This document shows positions 5,999-12,701 of a DNA stretch of 22,294 bases, in pieces. Numbering within the stretch: position 1 is the stretch's first letter; every line of letters starts with the position of its first letter. The notes below the pieces were generated by a model that had not been told where the DNA came from, did not search any database, and saw only the letters and a program-made list of their open reading frames with translations. This stretch comes from Omnitrophica WOR_2 bacterium GWA2_47_8. GTDB lineage: Bacteria > Omnitrophota > Gorgyraeia > Zapsychrales > GWA2-47-8. A program made the position numbers and the translations under genes. The DNA lies in contig MHFY01000105.1 in assembly GCA_001805375.1 (NCBI GenBank), positions 1 through 22,294 of the forward strand, read 5' to 3'.

Positions 5999-7394
5999 TC
6001 CTTTCCACATTAAACGTTTTCAGATCAAGCTCGCCATCGTGCTGATCATGGCGGCGGTGTTTGCTCTTGTGTTAAGTAACGCGGTCGTTTATCAGTTTAA
6101 TCTGCATGAACGCTTGGAGTCCCTGCGCCGTGAACTTAAAGTGACCGCGCAGACAGCCGCGCTCGCGGTCAGCGCCGGGGACCTGGCCCAGATCCCGCTG
6201 AATGAATCAGGGCTCAACAGCCCGCAATTTCAGGCCATTCAGACCAAGCTTATCCAGGTGAAATTATCCAATCCCCTTATTAAATACATCTACACGATGA
6301 GCACGACCGCCACTGAGGGGGTTTGGCAATTCGTGGTGGATGCCGACCCTTTTCCTGAAAGCAAGAGGGGCGAGACGGTGCGTTCCTTTCCGGGGGATAA
6401 ATATAACGCCGCACGGTTTCCGGAGATGATGAAGGCCTTGAATGGCCCGTCGGCGGATAAAAAGCTTGAGATCGATGAATGGGGGGCGACGCTGTCCGGT
6501 TACGCGCCGATCCGTGACAGCAGCGGAAAGGCCGTGGCCGTGATCGGCGTTGACGCGGACGCCAAGGATGTTTATTCGCTTTATAAGACCGTGCGTATGC
6601 GCGTCGGGGTGACGCTGCTTTTCGGGATCCTGCTTTCGGTCCTGGCGGGGATCTTATTTTCCAAAAGGATCCACAAACCGATCGGGAAATTGGTAGAAGG
6701 AACGCGGAGGATCGCTAAGGGAGATCTGGATTATCAGGTGCAGGTGCAAGGCGATGATGAGATCAGTGAGCTGGGCCACTCCTTTAATAAGATGGCCCAG
6801 GACCTGAATTTGTCCCGGCAGAGATTGGTCCGTTATTTTTACAGTATCATCCGAAGTCTCATCAAAGTCCTGGAAGCGCGGGATGAATACACCAAAGGCC
6901 ATTCCGAAAAAGTGGCGCGCTACGCCGGCAAGATCGCGTTAAAGATGGGGTTGACGCGCGATCAGGTGGGGCTGTTCCGGAAGATGACGCTTCTGCATGA
7001 TATCGGCAAGGTGGGGATCAAGGACAGTATCCTCAATAAGCCCGATAAATTAACGCCGGAAGAATGGGAAGCGATCAAAAAGCATCCCGTGATCGGCGAG
7101 CAGATCTTAAAGCCGGTCCTGGATAATCCGGACATGCTTTCGGTCGTGCGCGGCCATCATGAGCGTTACGACGGAAGCGGTTATCCCGATGGACTCAGCA
7201 AAGATCAAATTAATATTTATGCCGCGATCGTCAGTGTCGCTGATGCCTATGATGCCATGACCTCGGATAGGGCCTACCGCAAGGGGATGTCCAAAGAAGA
7301 GGCTGTTGCAGAGCTTAAGAAACACCGGGGCACACAATTCAATCCCAAGGTGGTCGATACATTTCTGGAAGTCTTAAAAGAAGAAAAGATCTAA
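5988..7394 (+). CDS. Membrane sensor HD-GYP c-di-GMP phosphodiesterase
   Basis: A 468-residue signalling enzyme predicted to hydrolyse cyclic di-GMP. TM1 is at about 15-35, followed by a roughly 165-residue extracytoplasmic sensor with a Cache/PAS-like character (I-K-Y-I-Y-T-M, then G-Y-A-P-I-R-D and V-A-V-I-G-V-D-A). TM2 is at about 205-222, HAMP at 223-275, and the HD-GYP domain from about 285. Catalytic and metal residues include H337-D338 in L-L-H-D-I-G-K, H390-H391 in HHERYDGSGYP (390-400) and the D-A-Y-D-A-M-T block. The insert R-D-E-Y-T-K-G-H-S is typical of HD-GYP proteins. ATAGGG at 5976-5981 precedes ATG 5988, which lies inside the end of the dehydrogenase gene, so the two are probably translationally coupled. 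The ligand is unknown. Confidence 0.95.
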   Translation: MRSNPFHIKRFQIKLAIVLIMAAVFALVLSNAVVYQFNLHERLESLRRELKVTAQTAALAVSAGDLAQIPLNESGLNSPQFQAIQTKLIQVKLSNPLIKYIYTMSTTATEGVWQFVVDADPFPESKRGETVRSFPGDKYNAARFPEMMKALNGPSADKKLEIDEWGATLSGYAPIRDSSGKAVAVIGVDADAKDVYSLYKTVRMRVGVTLLFGILLSVLAGILFSKRIHKPIGKLVEGTRRIAKGDLDYQVQVQGDDEISELGHSFNKMAQDLNLSRQRLVRYFYSIIRSLIKVLEARDEYTKGHSEKVARYAGKIALKMGLTRDQVGLFRKMTLLHDIGKVGIKDSILNKPDKLTPEEWEAIKKHPVIGEQILKPVLDNPDMLSVVRGHHERYDGSGYPDGLSKDQINIYAAIVSVADAYDAMTSDRAYRKGMSKEEAVAELKKHRGTQFNPKVVDTFLEVLKEEKI

Positions 7395-7441
7395 TGGAGA
7401 AGAAAAAAGGGTAGTTCCTCGATGCTGTAATTTTTTTCTAA

Positions 7442-7948
7442 ATGCTCGATCATAATAAAAAATTTACCTTTCGCTTTAAAGACACGAAGATCGTTTTTAA
7501 TAAGCTCGCCCATGAAACGGAATTCCACCTTTTTGCCAAGGCGCTGGTCTATGCGCTGTATCATAAGGATTACCGCACCCTCCGGGCGGAGGTCAAGCTT
7601 GACGAGGCGCGGTTTCAGCCCGATCTAAGCGCCGAGAGTTACGATGGGAAAATGGTTTTTTGGGCGGAAGTGGGCAAGGTCTCGATCGATAAGGTCGAAA
7701 AACTTTTTAAAAAGTACCGTCAGGCGCATTTTGTTTTCGTGAAAGAGGAAAGGGACGTCGCGCTTTTTAAGCAGCAGCTGGAAAAGCGCTTCAAAGACGC
7801 CGTGCGGCTGCCCTTGGTGGATATTATTGTGTATCCGGAAAAGTTTCAGGAATGGAATGTGAGCGAAGATGGCGATGTCTTTATTAAGAAGGAAGATGTG
7901 ACGATCATCCGCTGGCATGAGCCCGAAGATTTAGAGAAATTTTACTGA
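7442..7948 (+). CDS. Conserved hypothetical, YaeQ-like / PD-(D/E)XK-like fold
   Basis: A 168-residue soluble protein. F-Q-P-D-L (Pro60-Asp61) followed 15 residues later by W-A-E-V-G-K (Glu76 to Lys79) resembles the nuclease-like core of the YaeQ family (W-V-E-V-G in YaeQ), which is related in fold to PD-(D/E)XK nucleases. The N-terminal half (residues 8-50) also has the YaeQ flavour of short strands and an E-x-E-x-H-L-F-A-K-A-L helix. Glu and Lys are spaced E-x2-K rather than the standard E-x-K, so catalysis is doubtful. It is preceded by a 47-bp gap with no Shine-Dalgarno site; TGTAAT at 7426-7431 could be a -10 box. Function is unproven and the family assignment is moderate. Confidence 0.6.
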   Translation: MLDHNKKFTFRFKDTKIVFNKLAHETEFHLFAKALVYALYHKDYRTLRAEVKLDEARFQPDLSAESYDGKMVFWAEVGKVSIDKVEKLFKKYRQAHFVFVKEERDVALFKQQLEKRFKDAVRLPLVDIIVYPEKFQEWNVSEDGDVFIKKEDVTIIRWHEPEDLEKFY

Positions 7949-7990
7949 GGTGGCCCGTTGGGGCGATTCACAAAAATTGTTTAGGATATT

Positions 7991-8019
7991 TTGGCATTTG
8001 GGCTTAGAATTTGTATAGA
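7991..8019 (+). promoter_or_regulatory. Candidate ssb promoter
   Basis: TTGGCA (7991-7996, five of six) and TATAGA (8014-8019, four of six) have the optimal 17-bp spacing. The start site would be near 8026, giving a leader of about 55 nt that ends in a strong AGGAGG at 8072-8077. Confidence 0.5.
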
Positions 8020-8081
8020 AATTTAGAGGGTCTCACCCGTTGATCCAATCAATATAAACGTTTTATCATTCAGGAGGACGT

Positions 8082-8510
8082 ATGGCTTTAAACAGTGTTA
8101 ACATTATGGGAAATTTAACGAGGAATCCGGAATTAAAATACACGCCGGCAGGCAAGGCGGTTTGCACGCTTTCCATCGCCAACAACCGCGTGTATACCAG
8201 CAACGGCCAAAAAGTCACGGAAGTGTCGTATTTCGACGTCGAAGTTTGGGGTGCGGTCGCGGAGAATTGCGCGAAATATTTAGCCAAGGGGCGCGGGGTC
8301 ATTGTCGAAGGCCGGTTAAAACAGGACCGCTGGGAAAAAGACGGTAAGACGCAGAGCAAGGTCAAGATTTCCGCGAACAATGTTCATTTTATGCCAGGAA
8401 AACGGGAAGAAGGTTCAGCCGGCGCTTCTCCAGCCTATGCGAGCAGCACGGAGAGTTCGGAGAGCCAAGTGGCTGAACAAGCTCCAGAAGCGGTAGCGTG
8501 GGATGAATGA
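8082..8510 (+). CDS. ssb: Single-stranded DNA-binding protein
   Basis: Binds single-stranded DNA in replication, repair and recombination. Residues 1-105 form the OB fold with the expected blocks: N-x-V-N-I-M-G-N-L-T-R-N-P-E-L-K-Y near the start, then F-D-V-E-V-W-G, A-E-N-C-A-K-Y-L-A-K-G, V-I-V-E-G-R-L and D-R-W-E-K-D-G-K-T. A short low-complexity linker rich in Ser, Ala and Glu follows. At 142 residues it is a little shorter than E. coli SSB. Its last residues are A-V-A-W-D-E rather than the usual acidic tip ending in Pro-Phe, which recruits partner proteins. AGGAGG at 8072-8077 gives a firm start. It appears to be a single gene with its own promoter, followed by three hairpins. Confidence 0.95.
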   Translation: MALNSVNIMGNLTRNPELKYTPAGKAVCTLSIANNRVYTSNGQKVTEVSYFDVEVWGAVAENCAKYLAKGRGVIVEGRLKQDRWEKDGKTQSKVKISANNVHFMPGKREEGSAGASPAYASSTESSESQVAEQAPEAVAWDE

Positions 8511-8529
8511 ATAATATCGGATAAAACCC

Positions 8530-8557
8530 ATCCCGTGCCATAGATAAGGCACGGGAT
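8530..8557. repeat. Hairpin 1 after ssb
   Basis: ATCCCGTGCC (8530-8539) and GGCACGGGAT (8548-8557) are perfect 10-bp arms around an 8-nt loop. No T run follows, so it is not a classical terminator; it may protect the 3' end of the ssb mRNA. Confidence 0.75.
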
Positions 8558-8565
8558 AGCGAGGA

Positions 8566-8603
8566 AATCCCGCGTCCGCCATACAGCATGGCGGACTGGG
8601 ATT
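8566..8603. repeat. Hairpin 2 after ssb, shares a core with 12647-12664
   Basis: GTCCGCCAT (8574-8582) and ATGGCGGAC (8588-8596) pair perfectly around ACAGC. The stem is extended by AATCCC (8566-8571) with GGGATT (8598-8603) across a small internal bulge. The GTCCGCC/GGCGGAC core recurs at 12647-12664. Confidence 0.75.
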
Positions 8604-8609
8604 AATTTC

Positions 8610-8650
8610 GGCAAACGACTTAGATTCGCTAACGCTCTCTAAGTCGTGCC
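8610..8650. repeat. Hairpin 3, just upstream of the DEAD-box gene
   Basis: ACGACTTAGA (8615-8624) and TCTAAGTCGT (8638-8647) are perfect 10-bp arms around a 13-nt loop, flanked by GGC (8610-8612) and GCC (8648-8650). It ends 11 nt before the AAAGGA ribosome site of the next gene, so it could influence helicase expression. Confidence 0.7.
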
Positions 8651-8670
8651 GTCACTAAATAAAGGAAATT

Positions 8671-9888
8671 ATGGAAAAAATTAATCACAGTTTTTTCGGC
8701 TTAGGCATTGCGCCTAAGATCACAGATATTTTAGCCAGGCTGAAATTTCAGCACGCCACACCGATCCAGCATCAGGCGATCCCGCTGGCCTTGGAAGGCA
8801 AGGATCTGATGGGTGTCGCGCAGACCGGGACCGGCAAGACCATGGCCTTTGCCATCCCGACGGTGCAGAGGCTCGCGCACGATAATAACGGTAAGGCGCT
8901 GGTGGTTGTGCCGACGCGCGAATTGGCGCTTCAGGTCGATGAAAGTTTTGTCAAGATCGCCCGCCCCTTTGGTCTCAAGACCGCGGTTTTGATCGGTGGA
9001 GAATCCATTCATCATCAGCTGCGGGCCTTATCCCTGCAGCCGCGCATTCTGATCGCCACACCGGGACGGCTCATCGATCTGATGGAACAGCGCAAGGTCC
9101 ATTTGCGTGACGTGAGAATTTTAGTTCTGGATGAAGCGGATCGGATGTTTGACATGGGGTTTGCCCCGCAGATCGAGGTCATCCTGAAAGCCTTGCCAAC
9201 GGAACGCCAGACACTGCTTTTTTCCGCGACCATGCCCGCGCCGATCATCACCATTGTTAAGCGTCACATGCGCATGCCGATATCGGTTGAGATCGCGCCC
9301 ACCGGAACAAAGGCAGAGAAGGTCACTCACGAATTATTTATCGTCAAAGGTGAAATGAAAAGAGCGCTCTTGGAAAAATTATTGTATCAGTTCCGAGGAT
9401 CAGTCCTATTATTCTGCCGCACCAAAATATCCGCGCATAGATTGACCAGTGCCTTACGTCAGAGCGGACACAATACCGCTGAAATCCATTCCGATAAATC
9501 ATTGTCGCAAAGACGGGAAGCCTTGGAAGGATTTAAAAAAGGAAAATACCGTATCTTAGTCGCGACCGACATCGCCGCGCGGGGGATCGACGTTAAGGGC
9601 ATCGAGCTTGTTATCAATTATGACCTGCCGGACGATGCCGAAAATTATGTGCACCGGATCGGCCGCACCGGGCGCGCCGGCGTCACCGGTCACGCGATCT
9701 CCATTGCGACATCCGATCAGCGGGATGATGTGGCCAAGATCGAACGGCTGATCAATGCCACACTGCCGATCTCACAGCATCCGGAGATCCCCTCCGAGAC
9801 GTTTGCCCCCAAGATCAAGCAGACCTACCGTTACAGTTATAAATCCTTAAGGCCCAGAGGGAATTTTAGAGGCAGACGGCGCAGGTAA
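8671..9888 (+). CDS. rhlE: DEAD-box ATP-dependent RNA helicase, RhlE-like
   Basis: Unwinds RNA duplexes in ribosome assembly and mRNA turnover. All motifs are present in order: F-x-x-A-T-P-I-Q Q-motif (26-33), Walker A A-Q-T-G-T-G-K-T (50-57), P-T-R-E-L-A, G-G, T-P-G-R, D-E-A-D (154-157), S-A-T (near 185), then F-C-R-T-K, A-T-D-I-A-A-R-G-I-D and H-R-I-G-R-T-G-R (from 328). The 405-residue length, without an RNA-binding extra domain but with a basic tail ending G-N-F-R-G-R-R-R-R, points to the RhlE group rather than CsdA or DbpA. The gene name is therefore by subgroup, not proven orthology. AAAGGA at 8661-8666 fixes ATG 8671. It is 12 bp from the next gene. Confidence 0.95.
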   Translation: MEKINHSFFGLGIAPKITDILARLKFQHATPIQHQAIPLALEGKDLMGVAQTGTGKTMAFAIPTVQRLAHDNNGKALVVVPTRELALQVDESFVKIARPFGLKTAVLIGGESIHHQLRALSLQPRILIATPGRLIDLMEQRKVHLRDVRILVLDEADRMFDMGFAPQIEVILKALPTERQTLLFSATMPAPIITIVKRHMRMPISVEIAPTGTKAEKVTHELFIVKGEMKRALLEKLLYQFRGSVLLFCRTKISAHRLTSALRQSGHNTAEIHSDKSLSQRREALEGFKKGKYRILVATDIAARGIDVKGIELVINYDLPDDAENYVHRIGRTGRAGVTGHAISIATSDQRDDVAKIERLINATLPISQHPEIPSETFAPKIKQTYRYSYKSLRPRGNFRGRRRR

Positions 9889-9900
9889 CGAGAGGTCCGA

Positions 9901-10794
9901 ATGACCGTCAGCGAACGAAAGACATTTAAGTTATTCTGGATTCTGAGCTGTATCACCATTAGCGGCTGTATCTACGCTGTTTTTGCTTTTGCTCCCTCCC
10001 GGAACTACATTGTTTCTCATTTAAAGGCGTTTGTTAGAGCCAACCTGCCGATCCTATTAAATATCCTGGGGTTTACTTTTTTGGTGGGCAGCACGGTTTT
10101 GATCTGTGCGATCTGGTTCGTTCTTTGGGATGAAAAAAGGACAAGGCTGCGCACACAGCGGTACGTGAGTCAATTGGTCGCCCGAGATTATTACAAAAAG
10201 GGAGGGAAAAAAAAGAATTATTATCAAACGATCCAGGCCGCTCTCAGCAAACAGCCCATGGAAGCGGATGAAGAATTCGAAGATGAGAAAGATCAGCTGA
10301 TCTATTCCAGCCGTTCCCATGAGATCCGTGAAAAATTCAGAAAGCTTAAAGCCAAAGGCCTCAACCTCGAACCGCCGGAAGATACATCCGACGGCACTCA
10401 CAAGATATTTTATCCGAACGGGATCTTGATGAAAGAAGTGACCTACAAGAACGGCAAAATGGAAGGCGCGTTCCGTCTCTATTATGAGGACGGGACCATC
10501 CATCAGCAGAAATTTTTTAAAGAAGGCCTGCTGAACGGGGTATTTACGGCCTATGATGAATTCGGCGTGCCGTATTTTGATATGACGTATAAGGAAGGCG
10601 TCAAAGAGGGCATCGAGAACGGCTATTACAAGTCCGGGGTCTTGGAATATCAGGAGATCTATCAGAACGGCAAAAGGATGAGCCGCAAAAGTTACGATGA
10701 AAGCGGCGAACTTATCTTTAAATACGACACCGGCAAGCCCTTTCAGCCTCTGCCGGCGCAGGAACCGGACAAAAAAGAAGAGGATAAAGAATGA
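9901..10794 (+). CDS. Membrane-anchored MORN/YwqK-repeat protein
   Basis: Two hydrophobic segments (about 11-32 and 48-75) put the following polar part in the cytoplasm. After a Lys- and Glu-rich linker come at least four repeats of the YwqK/MORN-variant type between about 165 and 270: Y-P-N-G-I-L-M-K-E-V-T-Y-K-N-G-K, Y-Y-E-D-G-T-I-H-Q-Q-K-F-F-K-E-G, Y-D-E-F-G-V and Y-Y-K-S-G-V-L-E-Y-Q-E-I-Y-Q-N-G-K. Such repeats make beta-strand stacks; the family is often labelled a toxin-antitoxin antitoxin by homology to YwqK, but no partner toxin is here and I would not use that label. The tail is acidic and charged. GAGAGG at 9890-9895 gives the start. The stop overlaps the next start as ATGA, so it is coupled to the peroxidase gene. 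Confidence 0.85.
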   Translation: MTVSERKTFKLFWILSCITISGCIYAVFAFAPSRNYIVSHLKAFVRANLPILLNILGFTFLVGSTVLICAIWFVLWDEKRTRLRTQRYVSQLVARDYYKKGGKKKNYYQTIQAALSKQPMEADEEFEDEKDQLIYSSRSHEIREKFRKLKAKGLNLEPPEDTSDGTHKIFYPNGILMKEVTYKNGKMEGAFRLYYEDGTIHQQKFFKEGLLNGVFTAYDEFGVPYFDMTYKEGVKEGIENGYYKSGVLEYQEIYQNGKRMSRKSYDESGELIFKYDTGKPFQPLPAQEPDKKEEDKE

Positions 10795-11387
10795 AACACA
10801 TTCACGTGAATAGAAAAGATCATCTCAAGGTTTTATTGTCCGCTGCAGGATTTTTCTTTTACGCAGTCAGCGGCATGTCGGCCCCGTACGCCCTCGCCCA
10901 GGGCCAGCCATCGATCTATGATTTTCAAGTTGAAACGATCGACGGTAAAAAACAGTCTCTGGAAGATTACAAAGGCAAACTCCTTTTGATCGTCAATACC
11001 GCCTCGAAATGCGGATACACGCCGCAGTATAAAACACTGGAGGAGCTCTATCAGAAGTATCAGGGCCAGGGGCTGGTGGTTTTGGGGTTCCCGGCGAATA
11101 ATTTTAGAGCGCAGGAGCCGGGTACGAATGAGGAGATCAAAAATTTCTGTTTCCTAAATTACAAGGTCAGTTTTCCGCTTTTTTCTAAGATAAGCGTTAA
11201 AGGGGATGATATCCACCCGCTGTATCAGTATCTGACCCATCAGCCCGGGGTGGAGGGCGACATCAGCTGGAATTTTAATAAATTTTTGATCAGCACCGAT
11301 GGAAAAACGTTGGCGCGGTTCGATTCTAAAATAGATCCCATGTCGAATGAGATCACCAGCGCGGTCGAAAATAATTTGACGCAATAG
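10791..11387 (+). CDS. Exported glutathione peroxidase family protein
   Basis: Reduces hydroperoxides, probably in the periplasm and probably with a thioredoxin-like donor. A signal peptide of about 37 residues ends A-L-A before Q-G-Q. The thioredoxin-like fold follows with the peroxidatic Cys74 in N-T-A-S-K-C-G-Y-T, the G-F-P-A-N-N-F...Q-E-P-G block (100-111), a second Cys120 in N-F-C-F-L-N-Y that suits the resolving position, and W160-N161 in S-W-N-F-N-K-F-L. The catalytic Gln of the classical G-F-P-C-N-Q-F block is Asn here, a variant I recall from other bacterial family members. It uses cysteine, not selenocysteine. It is translationally coupled to the MORN protein upstream and ends 10 bp before the AsmA-like gene. 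Confidence 0.9.
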   Translation: MKHIHVNRKDHLKVLLSAAGFFFYAVSGMSAPYALAQGQPSIYDFQVETIDGKKQSLEDYKGKLLLIVNTASKCGYTPQYKTLEELYQKYQGQGLVVLGFPANNFRAQEPGTNEEIKNFCFLNYKVSFPLFSKISVKGDDIHPLYQYLTHQPGVEGDISWNFNKFLISTDGKTLARFDSKIDPMSNEITSAVENNLTQ

Positions 11388-11397
11388 CCGGCGCATA

Positions 11398-12276
11398 ATG
11401 AATGCTTTAAAGAAAATCCTCATTGTTCTCTTCGGGCTGATCATTGTCTCGGCAGGATCAGCCTTCTGGATCCTTAACTCCTCCGGCCTCACGTCCAGGA
11501 TCGTTCCTTTTCTGATCAACCGGCAATTTAAAGATATCAAGATCAATGGCTTGAGCATTGCTCAACAGCGCTTTATTTTTCCTGACCGGCTGGAGCTTAA
11601 GGATATTAAGATGAAGGCTAGCCGTAGCGGTGAACCGGTGGTGATCGAAGATGCCGACGTAGAGATCGATCTTTCGGCGCTAAGCGGCAGTTTTTTTGTT
11701 TCTCAGGGTCAATATTCAAATTATAAAGCAACTGATATAAAAGGGGTTTTTAATAAGTCCGGCCTGAAATTTACGATCGCGCCTTTGACCGCAAAACTGT
11801 ACGGCGGGACTATCGCGGCAGAAATAGTATTGGCATACTCAAAAGATTTTCCGTATAGTATAAACTTGAAGGCGAAGGAGATCGGTATGCTGGAGCTCGA
11901 GGAGATCAATCAGGCGGTCTTCTCCAATATGAAGGGCAAAGCGGATGCGGACCTTCATATCGTAGGCACGGCCGGAGGAATAACCAATGTCAGCGGTTCG
12001 GTGTGGTCGCCTAAAAATGCGCAGATCAAGGCGGTTTTGTTGAAGCCGCTGTTGGATTACATCCCGCAGAGCACCCAGAAAAAAGAATTAGATCTTTTGA
12101 TCAAAGAGCAGGGCAACATCCCTTTGGAAACAGCTGTATTAAAGATAGAAAACTATGAAGACGAAAAGCTGGCCACTAGGGTAGATCTAAAGAGCGAGAA
12201 ATTCAATCTCGACATCGGGGTTAAATTGGATCTTAATATCGAAGGCGGAATGAAGAATTTAATGAGTTTATTTTAA
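11398..12276 (+). CDS. Short AsmA-like membrane-anchored protein, likely YdbH-type
   Basis: A single N-terminal anchor (about 5-27) is followed by some 265 residues of strand-rich, extracytoplasmic sequence typical of AsmA-like proteins, which form long hydrophobic grooves that carry lipids between membranes. Visible features are V-P-F-L-I-N-R-Q-F after the anchor, L-Y-G-G-T-I-A-A-E-I near 135, repeated amphipathic strands, and a C-terminal D-I-G-V-K-L-D-L-N-I-E-G-G. I call it YdbH-like mainly because YnbE- and YdbL-type genes follow directly, the order of the E. coli ydbH-ynbE-ydbL operon. E. coli YdbH is close to 880 residues, so this protein is about a third of the length. There is no Shine-Dalgarno site; it lies 10 bp after the peroxidase gene. 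A generic AsmA/DUF748-type protein is the alternative. Confidence 0.7.
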   Translation: MNALKKILIVLFGLIIVSAGSAFWILNSSGLTSRIVPFLINRQFKDIKINGLSIAQQRFIFPDRLELKDIKMKASRSGEPVVIEDADVEIDLSALSGSFFVSQGQYSNYKATDIKGVFNKSGLKFTIAPLTAKLYGGTIAAEIVLAYSKDFPYSINLKAKEIGMLELEEINQAVFSNMKGKADADLHIVGTAGGITNVSGSVWSPKNAQIKAVLLKPLLDYIPQSTQKKELDLLIKEQGNIPLETAVLKIENYEDEKLATRVDLKSEKFNLDIGVKLDLNIEGGMKNLMSLF

Positions 12277-12415
12277 GCTTTCAGGTTTCAGCTGTCAGCC
12301 CCAATTTTCCCTAAATAATTTAGAGATAATTGGGATATCCTGATTTCATCCAGATTTATTTAAGGAAAATCAGGACTATCAGAAGCTGAAAGCTGATACC
12401 TGACGCCTGAAAGCT
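12276..12415. repeat. 140-bp nested palindromic element inside the YdbH-YnbE gap
   Basis: Terminal inverted arms AGCTTTCAGG (12276-12285) and CCTGAAAGCT (12406-12415) match perfectly. Nested inside are CCCAATT (12300-12306) with AATTGGG (12328-12334), and TCCTGATTT (12338-12346) with AAATCAGGA (12367-12375). Next to both ends are direct variants of CAGCTTTCAG/TTTCAGCTG. It has no coding capacity and begins on the last base of the upstream stop. It looks like a REP- or MITE-like mobile palindrome that has inserted into the operon; it could also act as a processing site. Confidence 0.6.
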
Positions 12416-12432
12416 CAAAAGAAAGGTATATT

Positions 12433-12642
12433 ATGGCAAAGAATGTTTATATATCACTATTGTTGTGTCTTGCCAGTTTGAGCTTTTCAAGCTGTACCGT
12501 CAAGGCCGTCGGAGACCCTAACCGTCCGATCACGATCGAGGCGCATGTGACCGTGGATGTGCGGGGCCTGCAGAATGCCGCGACCGATATCGAGGATTAT
12601 GTCAGCGGAAAAGCACCAAAAGAAAATTTAACGAATAAATAA
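12433..12642 (+). CDS. ynbE: YnbE-like outer-membrane lipoprotein
   Basis: A 69-residue lipoprotein. The signal peptide ends S-F-S-S-C, giving lipidated Cys21; Phe at -3 is unusual for a lipobox. The mature part contains P-N-R-P-I-T-I-E-A-H-V-T-V-D-V, which corresponds well to the P-I-T-I-N-M-N-V-K-I strand of E. coli YnbE, and then a short helix-like tail. In E. coli YnbE sits in the outer membrane and extends the YdbH groove to make an intermembrane bridge. AAAGG at 12421-12425 precedes the ATG. It stands between the AsmA-like gene and a YdbL-type gene, which strongly supports the call despite the small size. Confidence 0.8.
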   Translation: MAKNVYISLLLCLASLSFSSCTVKAVGDPNRPITIEAHVTVDVRGLQNAATDIEDYVSGKAPKENLTNK

Positions 12643-12646
12643 GGCC

Positions 12647-12664
12647 GTCCGCCTTAAGGCGGAC
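12647..12664. repeat. Perfect 18-bp palindrome between ynbE and ydbL
   Basis: GTCCGCCTTAAGGCGGAC is fully self-complementary and is flanked by GGC (12643-12645) and GCC (12667-12669). Its 7-bp arms are identical to the core of the hairpin at 8574-8596. It lies 5 bp after the ynbE stop. Confidence 0.7.
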
Positions 12665-12701
12665 GAGCCTCGCATAAAATTAAGAAAGGCGGGAGCGCTA
12701 T

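Noticed and set aside
8530..8650. CRISPR array
   Set aside because: The repeats are three different hairpins, not identical direct repeats with spacers.
9901..10794. Toxin-antitoxin system based on the YwqK-type repeats
   Set aside because: The name comes from homology only; the next gene is a glutathione peroxidase and no toxin is nearby.
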